43,645 bases of DNA from positions 10,393 through 54,037 of the forward strand of contig PBOG01000051.1 in assembly GCA_002724245.1 (NCBI GenBank). Direction: 5' to 3'. Below the pieces are notes generated by a model. That model was not told where the DNA came from, did no database searches, and was given only the letters and a program-made list of their open reading frames with translations. The stretch comes from Planctomycetaceae bacterium. Its GTDB lineage: Bacteria; Planctomycetota; Planctomycetia; Pirellulales; Pirellulaceae. Positions 17,904-26,714 of this stretch are shown here, piece by piece (within the stretch, counting starts at the first letter, position 1; every line of letters begins with the position of its first letter). The translations under genes and the position numbers were made by a program.

Positions 17904-20900
17904 TCAGCGTTTCACCACGCACTGGTCAAGATTCATCACGGTGTTTGCCAGAACGCCCATCGCCGCCAGCAACGGAGCCGGTAAAGTACTATTGCGAGGC
18001 GCATCTCCAACACTCATAAATTTCTCCGCCTCACCTGGATGCTGCTGGTAGAAGTCGTATTGCTCAGCAAACAGATCTTGCAACACTCGCATCTCGGCAT
18101 CGCCTGGGATCCGGCTGGTGAGTGCTTGAAACATGGCACGCAGGGAGCGGGTTACATCCTGGTCATTTTCGCCCAGCATCCGTGCCCCCAGCACCCGCGC
18201 AGCCTCCAGCAATTGCGGATCGTTAAGCAAGACGAGCGCTTGAAGTGGTGAAGCCGTGCGCTCTCGCTGCACCATGCAGACGTCGCGTTTGGCGGCGTCC
18301 AGGGTCATCATTACCGGTGCTGGCGCCGTACGCTTCCAGAATGTGTAGAGACTCCGCCGATATAACCCTGGCCCCTTATCCTGCTTAATGGGCTTGAAAG
18401 AAACCGTAAGTTCATAAGGACGGGCAGGGGGGCCACCGACCTTTGTCGTCAGCAGGCCACTAACCGCCAACGCATTGTCACGAATCATTTCCGCTGGCCA
18501 GCGATAACTCGGCGCCCGGGCCAGTAACAAATTACCTGGATCTTTCTTGCGCAATTCAGGTCTCAGTGCAGAACTTTGCCGGTAGGTCGCAGACATTACC
18601 ATCTGCTTGGCCAAGCGTTTGACGTTCCATCCATGCTCTACAAAGTCAACCGCCAACCAGTCAAGCAACTGCGGGTGCGTTGGTGGGTTACCTTGACTGC
18701 CAAAATCCTCAGGAGTACGCACCAAACCCTGGCCAAACAACATCTGCCAGAAACGGTTCACCGCAACCCGTGCCGTTAAAGGATGGCTCGGCTGTGTTAA
18801 CCATTGCGTCAATCCCAGTCGATTTCGCGGAGCGTCGTCAGGCGGGGCAGGAAAAATCGCCGGTGTTCCAGGTCGCACTTCATCCATAGGCGCGTCATAG
18901 GCACCTCGTTTCAATACAAAAGTCGGACGACGTTGACGACGCTCGCGCATCACCATCACTTCCTGAACGGGGTCAACCAGGGAGCTTCCTGCCTGCCGTA
19001 GTTCTTTCACCGTCTGCAACTGCTTCAGATAGACTTCATCAAACGTTGCCAGGTAGTATTCCTGAAGTAATTCACGCTCGCCTCGCTTCAGTTTATCAGC
19101 AGGCGTCCGCAACAGATCGCGCAGAGAGTTGCCATCGAAAAGGTGACCGATCTCGATAGCTGCGAGACGACGGCTGAACACTCGAAATTCGTCGACCCTG
19201 CCTCCGCTAAATCCACGATCACGAAAACGCTGGCCAATCGTAATGTTGTCACCCCCGCCCCCCGTAATATTCTTGGCCAATTGGTCCTGCACGACATAGG
19301 TCTCTGTAGGTTGACCATCGATAAACAACCGCAAACCCGCTGCGCGACTGCTACCGTCATACGTAAATCCAACGTGTACCCACCGTTTAACAGGAAGCGA
19401 AACACGCGAACGAATTCGAATCGCATTTCCCGGCCAAAAATGAATTAGCGAAGCCGATAGCTGGCCGTTCTCAAGCAAGAGCTGATAACCGCGACTTCCT
19501 GCATCGGTCCAGGCACGAGACCGATGGAAGATAACTGCCCGCTCTTTTTCCTCTGGGGCTTGCACCCAAAACGCTACTGAAAAAGGTTCAGTACGCTTGA
19601 AATTGCCAGCACCAACCCCAACGCCATCATCACCAGACAACTCGATCGCCCGCCCGACTTTCCCCGAAACCGAAACGTTGGCACCGCCTGGTTTCGCCTC
19701 AAAATCCAGGTAGGCCACTTGCCCCGGCAACACATCGGGCACGCCAGGCCGCTCAGTGAGCCAACGGTCAAACTCCGACATGCGATCTGTGGCTAGACGC
19801 TGCAGATGTTCCACTGCCTGTTGAATTCGCTGACGATTCGCGGCGATCTTATCCTTGGTTTTCTGATCCGCCAGCAGCATCGTGGGCGTCGGCACAGAGT
19901 TCGTGAAGTACGAATACAAACCTGACTCATCGATGTTGTTGAAGTAAGCAAATAGCTGATAGTACTCACGCTGTGTGATCGGGTCGTACTTGTGGTCATG
20001 GCAACGGCAACATTCGAGCGTCAGGCCTAGAAACACCGTGGCAAACGTGTGATTTCGATCCGCGACATATTCAGTACGAAACTCCTCCGGCACACTTCCT
20101 CCTTCAACCTTTTGTGGATGCAGGCGGTTAAACGTAGTTGCCTGAATCTGCAAATCGGTCGCACGTGGCAGCAGGTCACCGGCTAATTGCCAGGTGATAA
20201 ACTGATCGTACGGCAAATTGTCATTGAAAGCTTTGATCACCCAATCACGCCATGGCCATACGTACCGGTCGCGATCAACCTGGTATCCATACGTATCCGA
20301 GTAACGAGCCGCATCCAGCCAATCAACGGCCATCCGCTCACCAAACGCCTGTCGATTGAGGAGGCGGTCGACGGCTTGTTCGTAAGCCGCCAGCGAGCGA
20401 TCATTCAAGAATGCCGTGACTTCCTCATTGGTTGGCGGTAAACCAGTAAGATCAAAACTCAACCGTCGAATGAGTTGCTCACGAAGCGCTTCCGGAGAAG
20501 GCGTCATTCCCGCAGATTCCATGCGAGCCAGCACAAAATAATCAATCTCGTTGCGCGGCCATGTCTGTTTGGAAACGGCGGGAAACGGAGCAGAAACCGG
20601 AGACTGAAATGCCCAATGGCCTTGGTAGACTGCGCCTTGGGAAACCCAGCGGCGCAACGTCAGGATTTCCTCAGCACTCAGGCTTAACTTCGAACCCGGT
20701 GGAGGCATCTGTTCCGCTGGATCCCTACTTGAGATTCGCCGCACCAATTCACTCGGCGTGTCAGCTTCGAAAGTCAATACCGACTGTGCCACCTTCCGCT
20801 GATCGAGCCGCAAATCAGCCTTTCTGGACGCCGCATCAGGGCCGTGACACTTGAAACACTTATCTGACAAGATAGGCCGCACATCGCGTGCGAAGTCGAT

Positions 20901-20996
20901 CCTGGAGTTGTCCTGTTGCCCCCAGACGCGACACCAGTGCGACAGGAACAGGACACAAGTCAGAACAGCGATCCGAGAACCGACATTTGGTTTCAT
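17904..20996 (-). CDS. Secreted PSCyt1-DUF1549-LamG-DUF1553 cytochrome protein
   Basis: With the ATG at 20996 the protein has 1030 aa; upstream ATGs up to 21020 are also possible and no Shine-Dalgarno decides. A signal peptide (RIAVLTCVLFLSHWCRVWG) is followed by the PSCyt1 domain with one haem site, CFKCH near residue 47, and the MPPPGSKLS motif typical of this family. Then come DUF1549 (about 130-340, SFDLTGLPPTNEEV), a concanavalin/LamG-like domain (about 430-620) and DUF1553 (about 690-970, NRFWQMLFGQGLV and MQRERTASPLQALVLLNDPQ). This architecture is strongly associated with Planctomycetota and Verrucomicrobiota, where it accompanies polysaccharide degradation. The usual DUF1501 partner is not adjacent, so its redox partner is elsewhere. 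Confidence 0.95.
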   Translation of the reverse strand: MKPNVGSRIAVLTCVLFLSHWCRVWGQQDNSRIDFARDVRPILSDKCFKCHGPDAASRKADLRLDQRKVAQSVLTFEADTPSELVRRISSRDPAEQMPPPGSKLSLSAEEILTLRRWVSQGAVYQGHWAFQSPVSAPFPAVSKQTWPRNEIDYFVLARMESAGMTPSPEALREQLIRRLSFDLTGLPPTNEEVTAFLNDRSLAAYEQAVDRLLNRQAFGERMAVDWLDAARYSDTYGYQVDRDRYVWPWRDWVIKAFNDNLPYDQFITWQLAGDLLPRATDLQIQATTFNRLHPQKVEGGSVPEEFRTEYVADRNHTFATVFLGLTLECCRCHDHKYDPITQREYYQLFAYFNNIDESGLYSYFTNSVPTPTMLLADQKTKDKIAANRQRIQQAVEHLQRLATDRMSEFDRWLTERPGVPDVLPGQVAYLDFEAKPGGANVSVSGKVGRAIELSGDDGVGVGAGNFKRTEPFSVAFWVQAPEEKERAVIFHRSRAWTDAGSRGYQLLLENGQLSASLIHFWPGNAIRIRSRVSLPVKRWVHVGFTYDGSSRAAGLRLFIDGQPTETYVVQDQLAKNITGGGGDNITIGQRFRDRGFSGGRVDEFRVFSRRLAAIEIGHLFDGNSLRDLLRTPADKLKRGERELLQEYYLATFDEVYLKQLQTVKELRQAGSSLVDPVQEVMVMRERRQRRPTFVLKRGAYDAPMDEVRPGTPAIFPAPPDDAPRNRLGLTQWLTQPSHPLTARVAVNRFWQMLFGQGLVRTPEDFGSQGNPPTHPQLLDWLAVDFVEHGWNVKRLAKQMVMSATYRQSSALRPELRKKDPGNLLLARAPSYRWPAEMIRDNALAVSGLLTTKVGGPPARPYELTVSFKPIKQDKGPGLYRRSLYTFWKRTAPAPVMMTLDAAKRDVCMVQRERTASPLQALVLLNDPQLLEAARVLGARMLGENDQDVTRSLRAMFQALTSRIPGDAEMRVLQDLFAEQYDFYQQHPGEAEKFMSVGDAPRNSTLPAPLLAAMGVLANTVMNLDQCVVKR

Positions 20997-21036
20997 AGCA
21001 ATGCACATCGTCATGGGCATTTCGGCCCCAGAGAAG

Positions 21037-21123
21037 CGGATGGGCCGGGATTCGAACCCGGGGTACCCGCAAGGGTACAGTAGTTTTCAAGACTACCGCC
21101 TTCGACCACTCGGCCACCCATCC
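21037..21123 (-). tRNA. tRNA-Ser (anticodon UGA)
   Basis: An 87-nt cloverleaf. The acceptor stem is GGATGGG (21123-21117) with CCCATCC (21044-21038), discriminator G at 21037. The T-loop is GGTTCGAATCC-like, the anticodon loop is CTTGAAA with anticodon TGA at 21089-21087, and a long variable arm (GTACCC/GGGTAC) identifies a class II tRNA. It reads UCA and other UCN serine codons. No CCA is encoded. It is not tRNA-Sec, which would carry UCA and a longer acceptor stem. Confidence 0.97.
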
Positions 21124-21380
21124 ATTGACACTTGACGAGAATTGTTTCGAAAATCTTCCTCCGGCAACACAGCAGCAGACCGTGGCGACTGGCCCTCGCA
21201 AAAAAGCTAACGTGCAAGTTCGCCCACCGGTATACCGCAATAACCCTGCCGGCGTCTAGTTCGTCATGTGCGTCACCGGTCAAGCCTGTGTCCCACGCAA
21301 CCCCCGTCGCAAGCGATTGGCCATCTGCCAGGAATGGCCACAACATTTCGATCGGCAACGTCATCACTCCCAATGGCAAC
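21124..21380. other. Intergenic between tRNA-Ser and Hint-protein gene
   Basis: These 257 bases hold no confident gene. They would contain the tRNA promoter and any 3' untranslated sequence of the Hint-protein gene. I see no strong terminator hairpin with a T-run. Confidence 0.3.
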
Positions 21381-23291
21381 TTACTCCTTCAGGAGTCCTG
21401 GAACCAGCGCATTGGTCGGTCGACGCTCAGAATTGTCGTGACATAGCACACGATCCTGCCCAACAAAATAAGTTTGAAAGCGGTCTACGACAAGGTTGTA
21501 CGTCACGGCAGCAGGAGCGGGTTCGACGTCAACAACAGGAACCGCGCCATCCAGACCGTGCAACTGCTGAGAACTCCGGAGCTGTCGCAAAAGCACCCAC
21601 CCCTTGCCCAACACCCAGAAGGGGTGACCACCACTTGCCACGAGCGATTCTTCCGCCAGGTGAACCCGCACCAGCGGCTCGATGGGACGCATTGTCCGCT
21701 GCAATACTGGTTGATAGGTCAACTCACCTGTTTCTGGATGTTGAGAAAGCACCAGATCGCCAGCCTGTACCTGGTCAATTGCCACAGGTCCAGTGATCGT
21801 CCAGACTGGCGTACCCGCAACAAAACACTCACCTCGCCTCCGCTGGCGTCCAGTGGGCACGCCCGTCTCCAATGCAACACTTAGCTCAAAGCGTCGATAG
21901 TCAACGTTGTTCGGTTTCTCTCCAGCAAAATTCACCTCATTTTGCTGATCCCACCAATCCCACCATTGCTGCGGCTGCCGCAATGCTTGACCGGTCGTTC
22001 CGCGAAGCACCGAGAAAATCTGTTGATTCTGCTGGTTGATCTGCTCATTTTGCTGCCGCTGGCGACGATCACGAACAGCCTTGACAATGCGCATCTGTAC
22101 TTCAGCTCGGCGTCGTGCCTCAGCACGTTCGAGCGCCGCTTCGGTCGCCTGGGCAAGCGTCAGATTCCGTGGCCGCGTTTCGCGTTCTCGCCTACGTACA
22201 CCGGTGCCGGCAAAGGGTAAATTGAATGGAGAATTGACTACCGGCAACAACTCTTGGCGTGCATCACGTGGAACAAAAGCACGATCTCGAACGACCACAT
22301 CATTCTCGCTTTGTCCCTCGCGGACAAAAATGTGGCGATACACCAACTGGCCATTTACTACCGCCCGCTGCATACGCGATTCAATCGGTGCCGACAGTTC
22401 AGCCAACAGTGGCGGTATGTAATGATCGCGCGGCCGCTGGGCCAGGTGCCCGACCGCCGCGACTCGAACCGGTGTCCAGGGAGAAAACAATGCCTGGCGA
22501 ACCAATGCCAGCGATGCCTGATGGTGCGGACGGGCGGCAAACCAGTCCACGGCAATCTGCGAGAGGACTGGGTTGTGACCAGTCAGCACGGTCTCTACTG
22601 CGGGTATTGCCCGGGCATCCGACAAACCACGCAGTTGATTGAGCGCGTCATCGCGTTTAGCGCGGTTCTTTTGCAGCAAACACTGGCGTACTTCGACCAG
22701 GCGCGGCCCCCACGTCCGTAACGACTGCGCGGCACGCTGGGCGTCTTGCAGTCCTTGCCAGATGGACTCTAGTCTCTGCCACCTGCCATTAATCCGTCGA
22801 AACCCGAGGCGCTGCCGTGCTCCCTGGTGGTCAGGCAGCAATTGAATCACCCGGTAAAGATGTGCCCGTTCCTGCAACTTCAATCCAGACAGGGCACACC
22901 AGTTTGCCAATTGCCACTGGGCAGGAGCCGTGTCTGCACATTGCGCACGCGTCTCTTCGTACTGGCGAATCCGAGACTGCAGCGTTTCATTCTCGGAAAT
23001 CTCATCGACTCGGACCCACTCGGTCCCGTCCCAGACGAAACCACTCTGCCAACGAGCTGTCGCATTGCTGGAATCGCGTTCGAGTGCCTGAGTGAGAATC
23101 TCATCCCGTGCCTGAGCCTGCCCATTGACTTCGCGGCGCAGCGCTTCTTCGACGAGCTTCGTCGAAAGCTCCTGGCGACGCGTCTGGTCACCAGCAGAGT
23201 CGGGGTCCGCGGCAAATACTGCTGCCCCAACAAGCATGCAAACCGGCGCGACCACAAATAGGCATGAGTACTGCATAAATTGCTGCTTCAT
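21381..23291 (-). CDS. Secreted HEAT-repeat protein with C-terminal Hint (self-processing) domain
   Basis: The 636-aa protein starts at an ATG preceded by AGGAG (spacing 8). The signal peptide CLFVVAPVCMLVGAAVFA leads into a helical region with HEAT-like repeats (about 215-320; ARAIPAVETVLTGHNP, VRVAAVGHLA) and a Gln/Asn/Arg-rich segment (about 385-425). The last ~148 residues form a Hint fold as in pretoxins and hedgehogs: C489 in ECFVAGTPV, the TxxH-like SGGHPFWV with H556, and an end region VVDRFQTYFVG then CHDN at 617-620. Only 16 residues follow, so there is no C-terminal toxin to release. The Hint may release the tail, attach the protein to a nucleophile or be structural; this is inference. 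Confidence 0.88.
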   Translation of the reverse strand: MKQQFMQYSCLFVVAPVCMLVGAAVFAADPDSAGDQTRRQELSTKLVEEALRREVNGQAQARDEILTQALERDSSNATARWQSGFVWDGTEWVRVDEISENETLQSRIRQYEETRAQCADTAPAQWQLANWCALSGLKLQERAHLYRVIQLLPDHQGARQRLGFRRINGRWQRLESIWQGLQDAQRAAQSLRTWGPRLVEVRQCLLQKNRAKRDDALNQLRGLSDARAIPAVETVLTGHNPVLSQIAVDWFAARPHHQASLALVRQALFSPWTPVRVAAVGHLAQRPRDHYIPPLLAELSAPIESRMQRAVVNGQLVYRHIFVREGQSENDVVVRDRAFVPRDARQELLPVVNSPFNLPFAGTGVRRRERETRPRNLTLAQATEAALERAEARRRAEVQMRIVKAVRDRRQRQQNEQINQQNQQIFSVLRGTTGQALRQPQQWWDWWDQQNEVNFAGEKPNNVDYRRFELSVALETGVPTGRQRRRGECFVAGTPVWTITGPVAIDQVQAGDLVLSQHPETGELTYQPVLQRTMRPIEPLVRVHLAEESLVASGGHPFWVLGKGWVLLRQLRSSQQLHGLDGAVPVVDVEPAPAAVTYNLVVDRFQTYFVGQDRVLCHDNSERRPTNALVPGLLKE

Positions 23292-23483
23292 CGCACCGCT
23301 CCTGCGTGATCCCAGTTGCGCACAATACTACCCATCCAGTGTAGCAGATCAGCGTCGCCCCAGAAACGACGACGCCCTGAGAAAACTCTCGATAGAGCAG
23401 CTCAAACGGCCTGATTCAGCGGGAAACAAGCGTTTTGCAGCCAACAGGTCGATACCACGCTGCAGGCATGACTTTAGACCGGC

Positions 23484-24626
23484 TCAAACAGCCCGCAAAC
23501 GTTTCAAGCCGAGAAACTCGACTGGCTGACTGGCTGGCTCGCCCATTGCCATTTCGGCCAGCGCTTCTCCAAGGGTAGAAGCAAATTTGAATCCATGGCC
23601 AGAAAGTCCCGCTGCAAACACGACCGCAGGAAATTCCGGGTGGTGATCAACGATGAAATGGTGATCCGGCGACATCGTATACATACAGACCACGTGACGC
23701 GTCGGCACCGAAGAAACTCCCGGTAAATACCGTTTCAACTGAGTCACGACACGTTGCCGTTCAGTCTCATCCAGTGTTCTATCCAAGTTCAGAGGATCAT
23801 CCACGGGGTCTCCTTGTTCGGAATGTTCCGCGATTTTGACTCCCAGCTCATCGATTTGCGGAAAACCGTAGTACACAGTCTTGTCCACTTCAAACAGAAA
23901 CGCGGGACAATCTCGATCACGCCGGTACACTGGATTCTGACAGTCAAACCAGTGCAGATGCTTGCGCACCACTTTTAACGAACATCCGATCGTATCCAAA
24001 AACCGAGAGGCCCAAGCGCCCGCGGTTACCACGAGACGATCAGCACAGTAGGTTTGTCGATTCGTTTTTACAGTGACGCCACCACGGCCGGCCGACCAGT
24101 CTTTAACCGTCTCACCTGTCTGCAACGTCGCGCCGTATCGGCTGGCGACCGCAAGATGCGCGCGCACACATTCTTCCACCAGGAGGTAACCCGCGTCCGA
24201 CTCGAATACGGCGGCCAGCGTCTCATCCAACTTGAAACCAGGAAAGCGTTTGCGAACGTCATCATGTGACAGCTCTTCCACCGCCAGTTTGTGTTGCTGA
24301 GCACTCGCGATGACCCCCGGCACCACAAACCCGTCGGCAGGCCCGACTTCCAGTAATCCCGCCCGCTCGAACAGCCGCTTCCCCGTCAGTTCCTCTAGCT
24401 CATCCCACAGCGTGTACGCCCGCCGCAGCAGCGGCACATAGTCAGGATGCTCGAGATACGCCTGACGGATCATCCGCGTCTCGCCGTGTGAACTTCCACG
24501 GTCATGGGCACTCGGAAATTGGTCTAACCCAAGTACATTCACACCGCGCCGAGCCAGATGAGCGAGCGCCGCGCTGCCCACCCCCCCGGACCCCACCACG
24601 ATGGCGTCAAACCTGGTTCCTGTCAT
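23484..24626 (-). CDS. Monomeric sarcosine oxidase / N-methyltryptophan oxidase-like flavoenzyme
   Basis: The ATG at 24626 has AGAGGGG six bases upstream and gives 380 aa. It has an FAD-binding Rossmann motif at 10-18 (IVVGSGGVGSAALAHLARRG), SSHGETRMIRQAY near the flavin as in MSOX/SolA, and C314 in VCMYTMSPD, the Cys that binds FAD covalently in monomeric sarcosine oxidases. The C-terminal glycine block is FAAGLSGHGFKFASTLG. It should oxidatively demethylate N-methyl amino acids, giving formaldehyde and hydrogen peroxide, in the cytoplasm. The exact substrate (sarcosine, N-methyltryptophan or pipecolate) cannot be read from the sequence. It is divergent from the methyltransferase gene. Confidence 0.93.
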   Translation of the reverse strand: MTGTRFDAIVVGSGGVGSAALAHLARRGVNVLGLDQFPSAHDRGSSHGETRMIRQAYLEHPDYVPLLRRAYTLWDELEELTGKRLFERAGLLEVGPADGFVVPGVIASAQQHKLAVEELSHDDVRKRFPGFKLDETLAAVFESDAGYLLVEECVRAHLAVASRYGATLQTGETVKDWSAGRGGVTVKTNRQTYCADRLVVTAGAWASRFLDTIGCSLKVVRKHLHWFDCQNPVYRRDRDCPAFLFEVDKTVYYGFPQIDELGVKIAEHSEQGDPVDDPLNLDRTLDETERQRVVTQLKRYLPGVSSVPTRHVVCMYTMSPDHHFIVDHHPEFPAVVFAAGLSGHGFKFASTLGEALAEMAMGEPASQPVEFLGLKRLRAV

Positions 24627-24758
24627 CTCCAACCCCTCTCATCGATCCGGCCTGGACAGCACTGGTAAAGCAATTCCTCGCCTCCGGGAGCACAGTCCCG
24701 CAGCAGCAGCGATGGGAACATTCCACAAGCGGTCTGGCGCGTATGCAGAAGCGGTCCC

Positions 24759-24796
24759 ATGCGGTACGATAGGACGACTGATGCGGTAGAATAGGA
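24759..24796 (+). repeat. Tandem 16-bp direct repeats upstream of the methyltransferase
   Basis: ATGCGGTACGATAGGA (24759-24774) and ATGCGGTAGAATAGGA (24781-24796) differ at two positions and are spaced 22 bp start to start, about two helical turns. They end 36 bases before the methyltransferase ATG. This could be a pair of operator sites or overlapping -10-like elements (TACGAT, TAGAAT). Confidence 0.5.
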
Positions 24797-24832
24797 GCAA
24801 AGGATCGCTGGAGAAAGTGGAGTTCTCCCCTC

Positions 24833-26665
24833 ATGGAAGTAAAGCAGAATTACATCGTCGCCGGTGATTGCATCGAGGGTATGCAAACCCTGCAAGAGGG
24901 TAGCGTCGATTTAGTATTCGCGGACCCTCCTTTCAATACGGGTTACCACTACGACGTCTACGATGACCGGCTGGCGGCGGAAGCCTACAAAGACTGGTCG
25001 AGAGACTGGATTGCCGCGGTCCATCGGATTCTCAGCAACACCGGCACTTTTTGGCTGGCAATTGGTGATGAATACGCAGCCGATCTGAAGCTACTCTGCC
25101 ACGATGTCGGGTTTCATTTTCGCAGTTGGGTCATCTGGTATTACACGTTTGGTGTCAACTGTTCCCGAAAATTTACCCGTTCACACACGCACTTGCTCCA
25201 TATGGTAAAAGACTCTGAATCTTTTACTTTTCGTGAAGATGCTCCTGAAAACCGAATTCCTTCTGCGCGGCAACTTGTCTACAACGACAAACGTGCGAAC
25301 CCACGCGGTCGACTTCCAGACGACACTTGGATCATTCCTCCAGCCGACCTTACAGGGCAACCGATGGAAGGACTGCTCGACAGTCCCTTCACTCCACCAG
25401 CCGCACCAGCCGACAATCAACAGACGTGGACACTGCGCCCCCAAGACCTGAACGCCCGCTTTCAATCACAGGAAGACACCTGGTACTTTCCAAGAGTAGC
25501 AGGCACTTTCAAAGAGCGTACCGGATTTCACGGCTGCCAGATGCCTGAACAGCTGCTAGGTCGCATTATTCGCTGCTGCTCCGACGAAGACCAGCTCGTC
25601 GTCGATCCTTTCTCCGGAAGTGCCACGACACTTGCGGTCGCCAAAAAGCTGGGACGCAGCTACCTCGGTTTCGAAATCTCAGAGGACTACGTCCGATTTG
25701 GCCGTGAACGCCTCGAATCAATCCGCGTCGGTGATGCCCTGGACGGGTCACCAGAACCTTTACTGAGCGCACCACAAACCGCCCGCTCCAGAACCAGGAA
25801 AACGAAACGTGGCGCTAACAGCTCCGCCACAGCAACCTCCGCCGCAGACAGGCGTGCCCACGACCGCCAAACCGCTCAAAAACAACGTGAGCTTACCTGG
25901 CGAGGCGTGCGTGAGGCTTTTCGCCAGACGTACGGTGGCTACTCAGTCGATCGCGTCGTGATTGACCCTGAACTCAACCAGCAATTTCAGCAATGCTGCA
26001 AAGAGCTGGGCCTCGCTGGCGACCTGCGAACCTGGAACATTCTTTTGTTTCGCTTGCGCAAACGTGGGGAACTGGCCGATTTTCCTGCAACCGCACGCAC
26101 CAACATCTCCTGGCGTGACTGTGACCCATTCCTGTTCGCCAGTGAAATCGCTTTGCAACGTTTACTGGACGAGTCGGCGGAAAGTCTGGACGAAGTACTT
26201 TGCGACCCGCTCTTCGCCACTAGTTTTGACGACATCGCCGCTGGTCTCGCACCCGGTTATACGCCACTGCAATATCGCTGGGCTGCCCTGAAACTACGGA
26301 AACAAGCGGCCGTGGCAAGAACCCGGGGAACTGTCCTGGCAGCTCCCAAGAGACTGGGAAAATTCCAACTGCTGGACGATATCAACTGGCAACGCATCCC
26401 AGAAAAACCAGGGGTATATCGATTAAGCGACCCCCAGTCACGTACGTACTACGTCGGCGAAACCTTGAATCTCCAGGACCGGCTAAAGCACCACTTTGCT
26501 ACCGGCAAGGCACGACGGCATTGGCGCAAGTTGACTGACGACGGCCTGCGTTTGCAAACGCGCATCACTGAAACGTCTCCGGGAGACATGCTGTCCTGGC
26601 AGAGCTGCCTGATGCGTCGCTACGAAACTGCACTGAACTATCGCGAACTGCGCGCAGCTTTGTAA
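24833..26665 (+). CDS. DNA methyltransferase (beta-class, probably m6A) fused to a GIY-YIG domain
   Basis: This 610-aa protein begins with a SAM methyltransferase of beta order: motif IV DPPF (31-34, in FADPPFNTGYHY) comes first and motif I DPFSGSATT (258-266) comes late, with YLGFEIS after it. DPPF suggests adenine-N6 rather than cytosine methylation. A basic linker (about 310-350) leads to a helical middle region of unknown fold (about 352-500). A GIY-YIG domain ends the protein: PGVYRL (526-531), TYYVGET (538-544), R550 and N602. Aligned to UvrC/Cho, the usual catalytic Glu position is Q590 (MLSWQSCLMRRY). No separate restriction gene is adjacent. It may be an orphan methyltransferase, a one-chain modification/nuclease enzyme, or a methylation-coupled repair protein. 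Confidence 0.9.
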   Translation: MEVKQNYIVAGDCIEGMQTLQEGSVDLVFADPPFNTGYHYDVYDDRLAAEAYKDWSRDWIAAVHRILSNTGTFWLAIGDEYAADLKLLCHDVGFHFRSWVIWYYTFGVNCSRKFTRSHTHLLHMVKDSESFTFREDAPENRIPSARQLVYNDKRANPRGRLPDDTWIIPPADLTGQPMEGLLDSPFTPPAAPADNQQTWTLRPQDLNARFQSQEDTWYFPRVAGTFKERTGFHGCQMPEQLLGRIIRCCSDEDQLVVDPFSGSATTLAVAKKLGRSYLGFEISEDYVRFGRERLESIRVGDALDGSPEPLLSAPQTARSRTRKTKRGANSSATATSAADRRAHDRQTAQKQRELTWRGVREAFRQTYGGYSVDRVVIDPELNQQFQQCCKELGLAGDLRTWNILLFRLRKRGELADFPATARTNISWRDCDPFLFASEIALQRLLDESAESLDEVLCDPLFATSFDDIAAGLAPGYTPLQYRWAALKLRKQAAVARTRGTVLAAPKRLGKFQLLDDINWQRIPEKPGVYRLSDPQSRTYYVGETLNLQDRLKHHFATGKARRHWRKLTDDGLRLQTRITETSPGDMLSWQSCLMRRYETALNYRELRAAL

Positions 26666-26714
26666 TCACATCAGATATTGCAATCCGAGAAAAAGGGAAT
26701 AACTCGGTCAGCCT

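Noticed and set aside
21037-21123. tRNA-Sec linked to the selenoprotein
   Set aside because: The long variable arm prompted the idea, but the anticodon is UGA, not UCA, and the acceptor stem has the normal 7 bp; it is tRNA-Ser.
24833-26665. Classical type II restriction-modification locus
   Set aside because: No separate restriction endonuclease or controller gene is adjacent; the only nuclease-like module is fused to the methyltransferase and may be altered.
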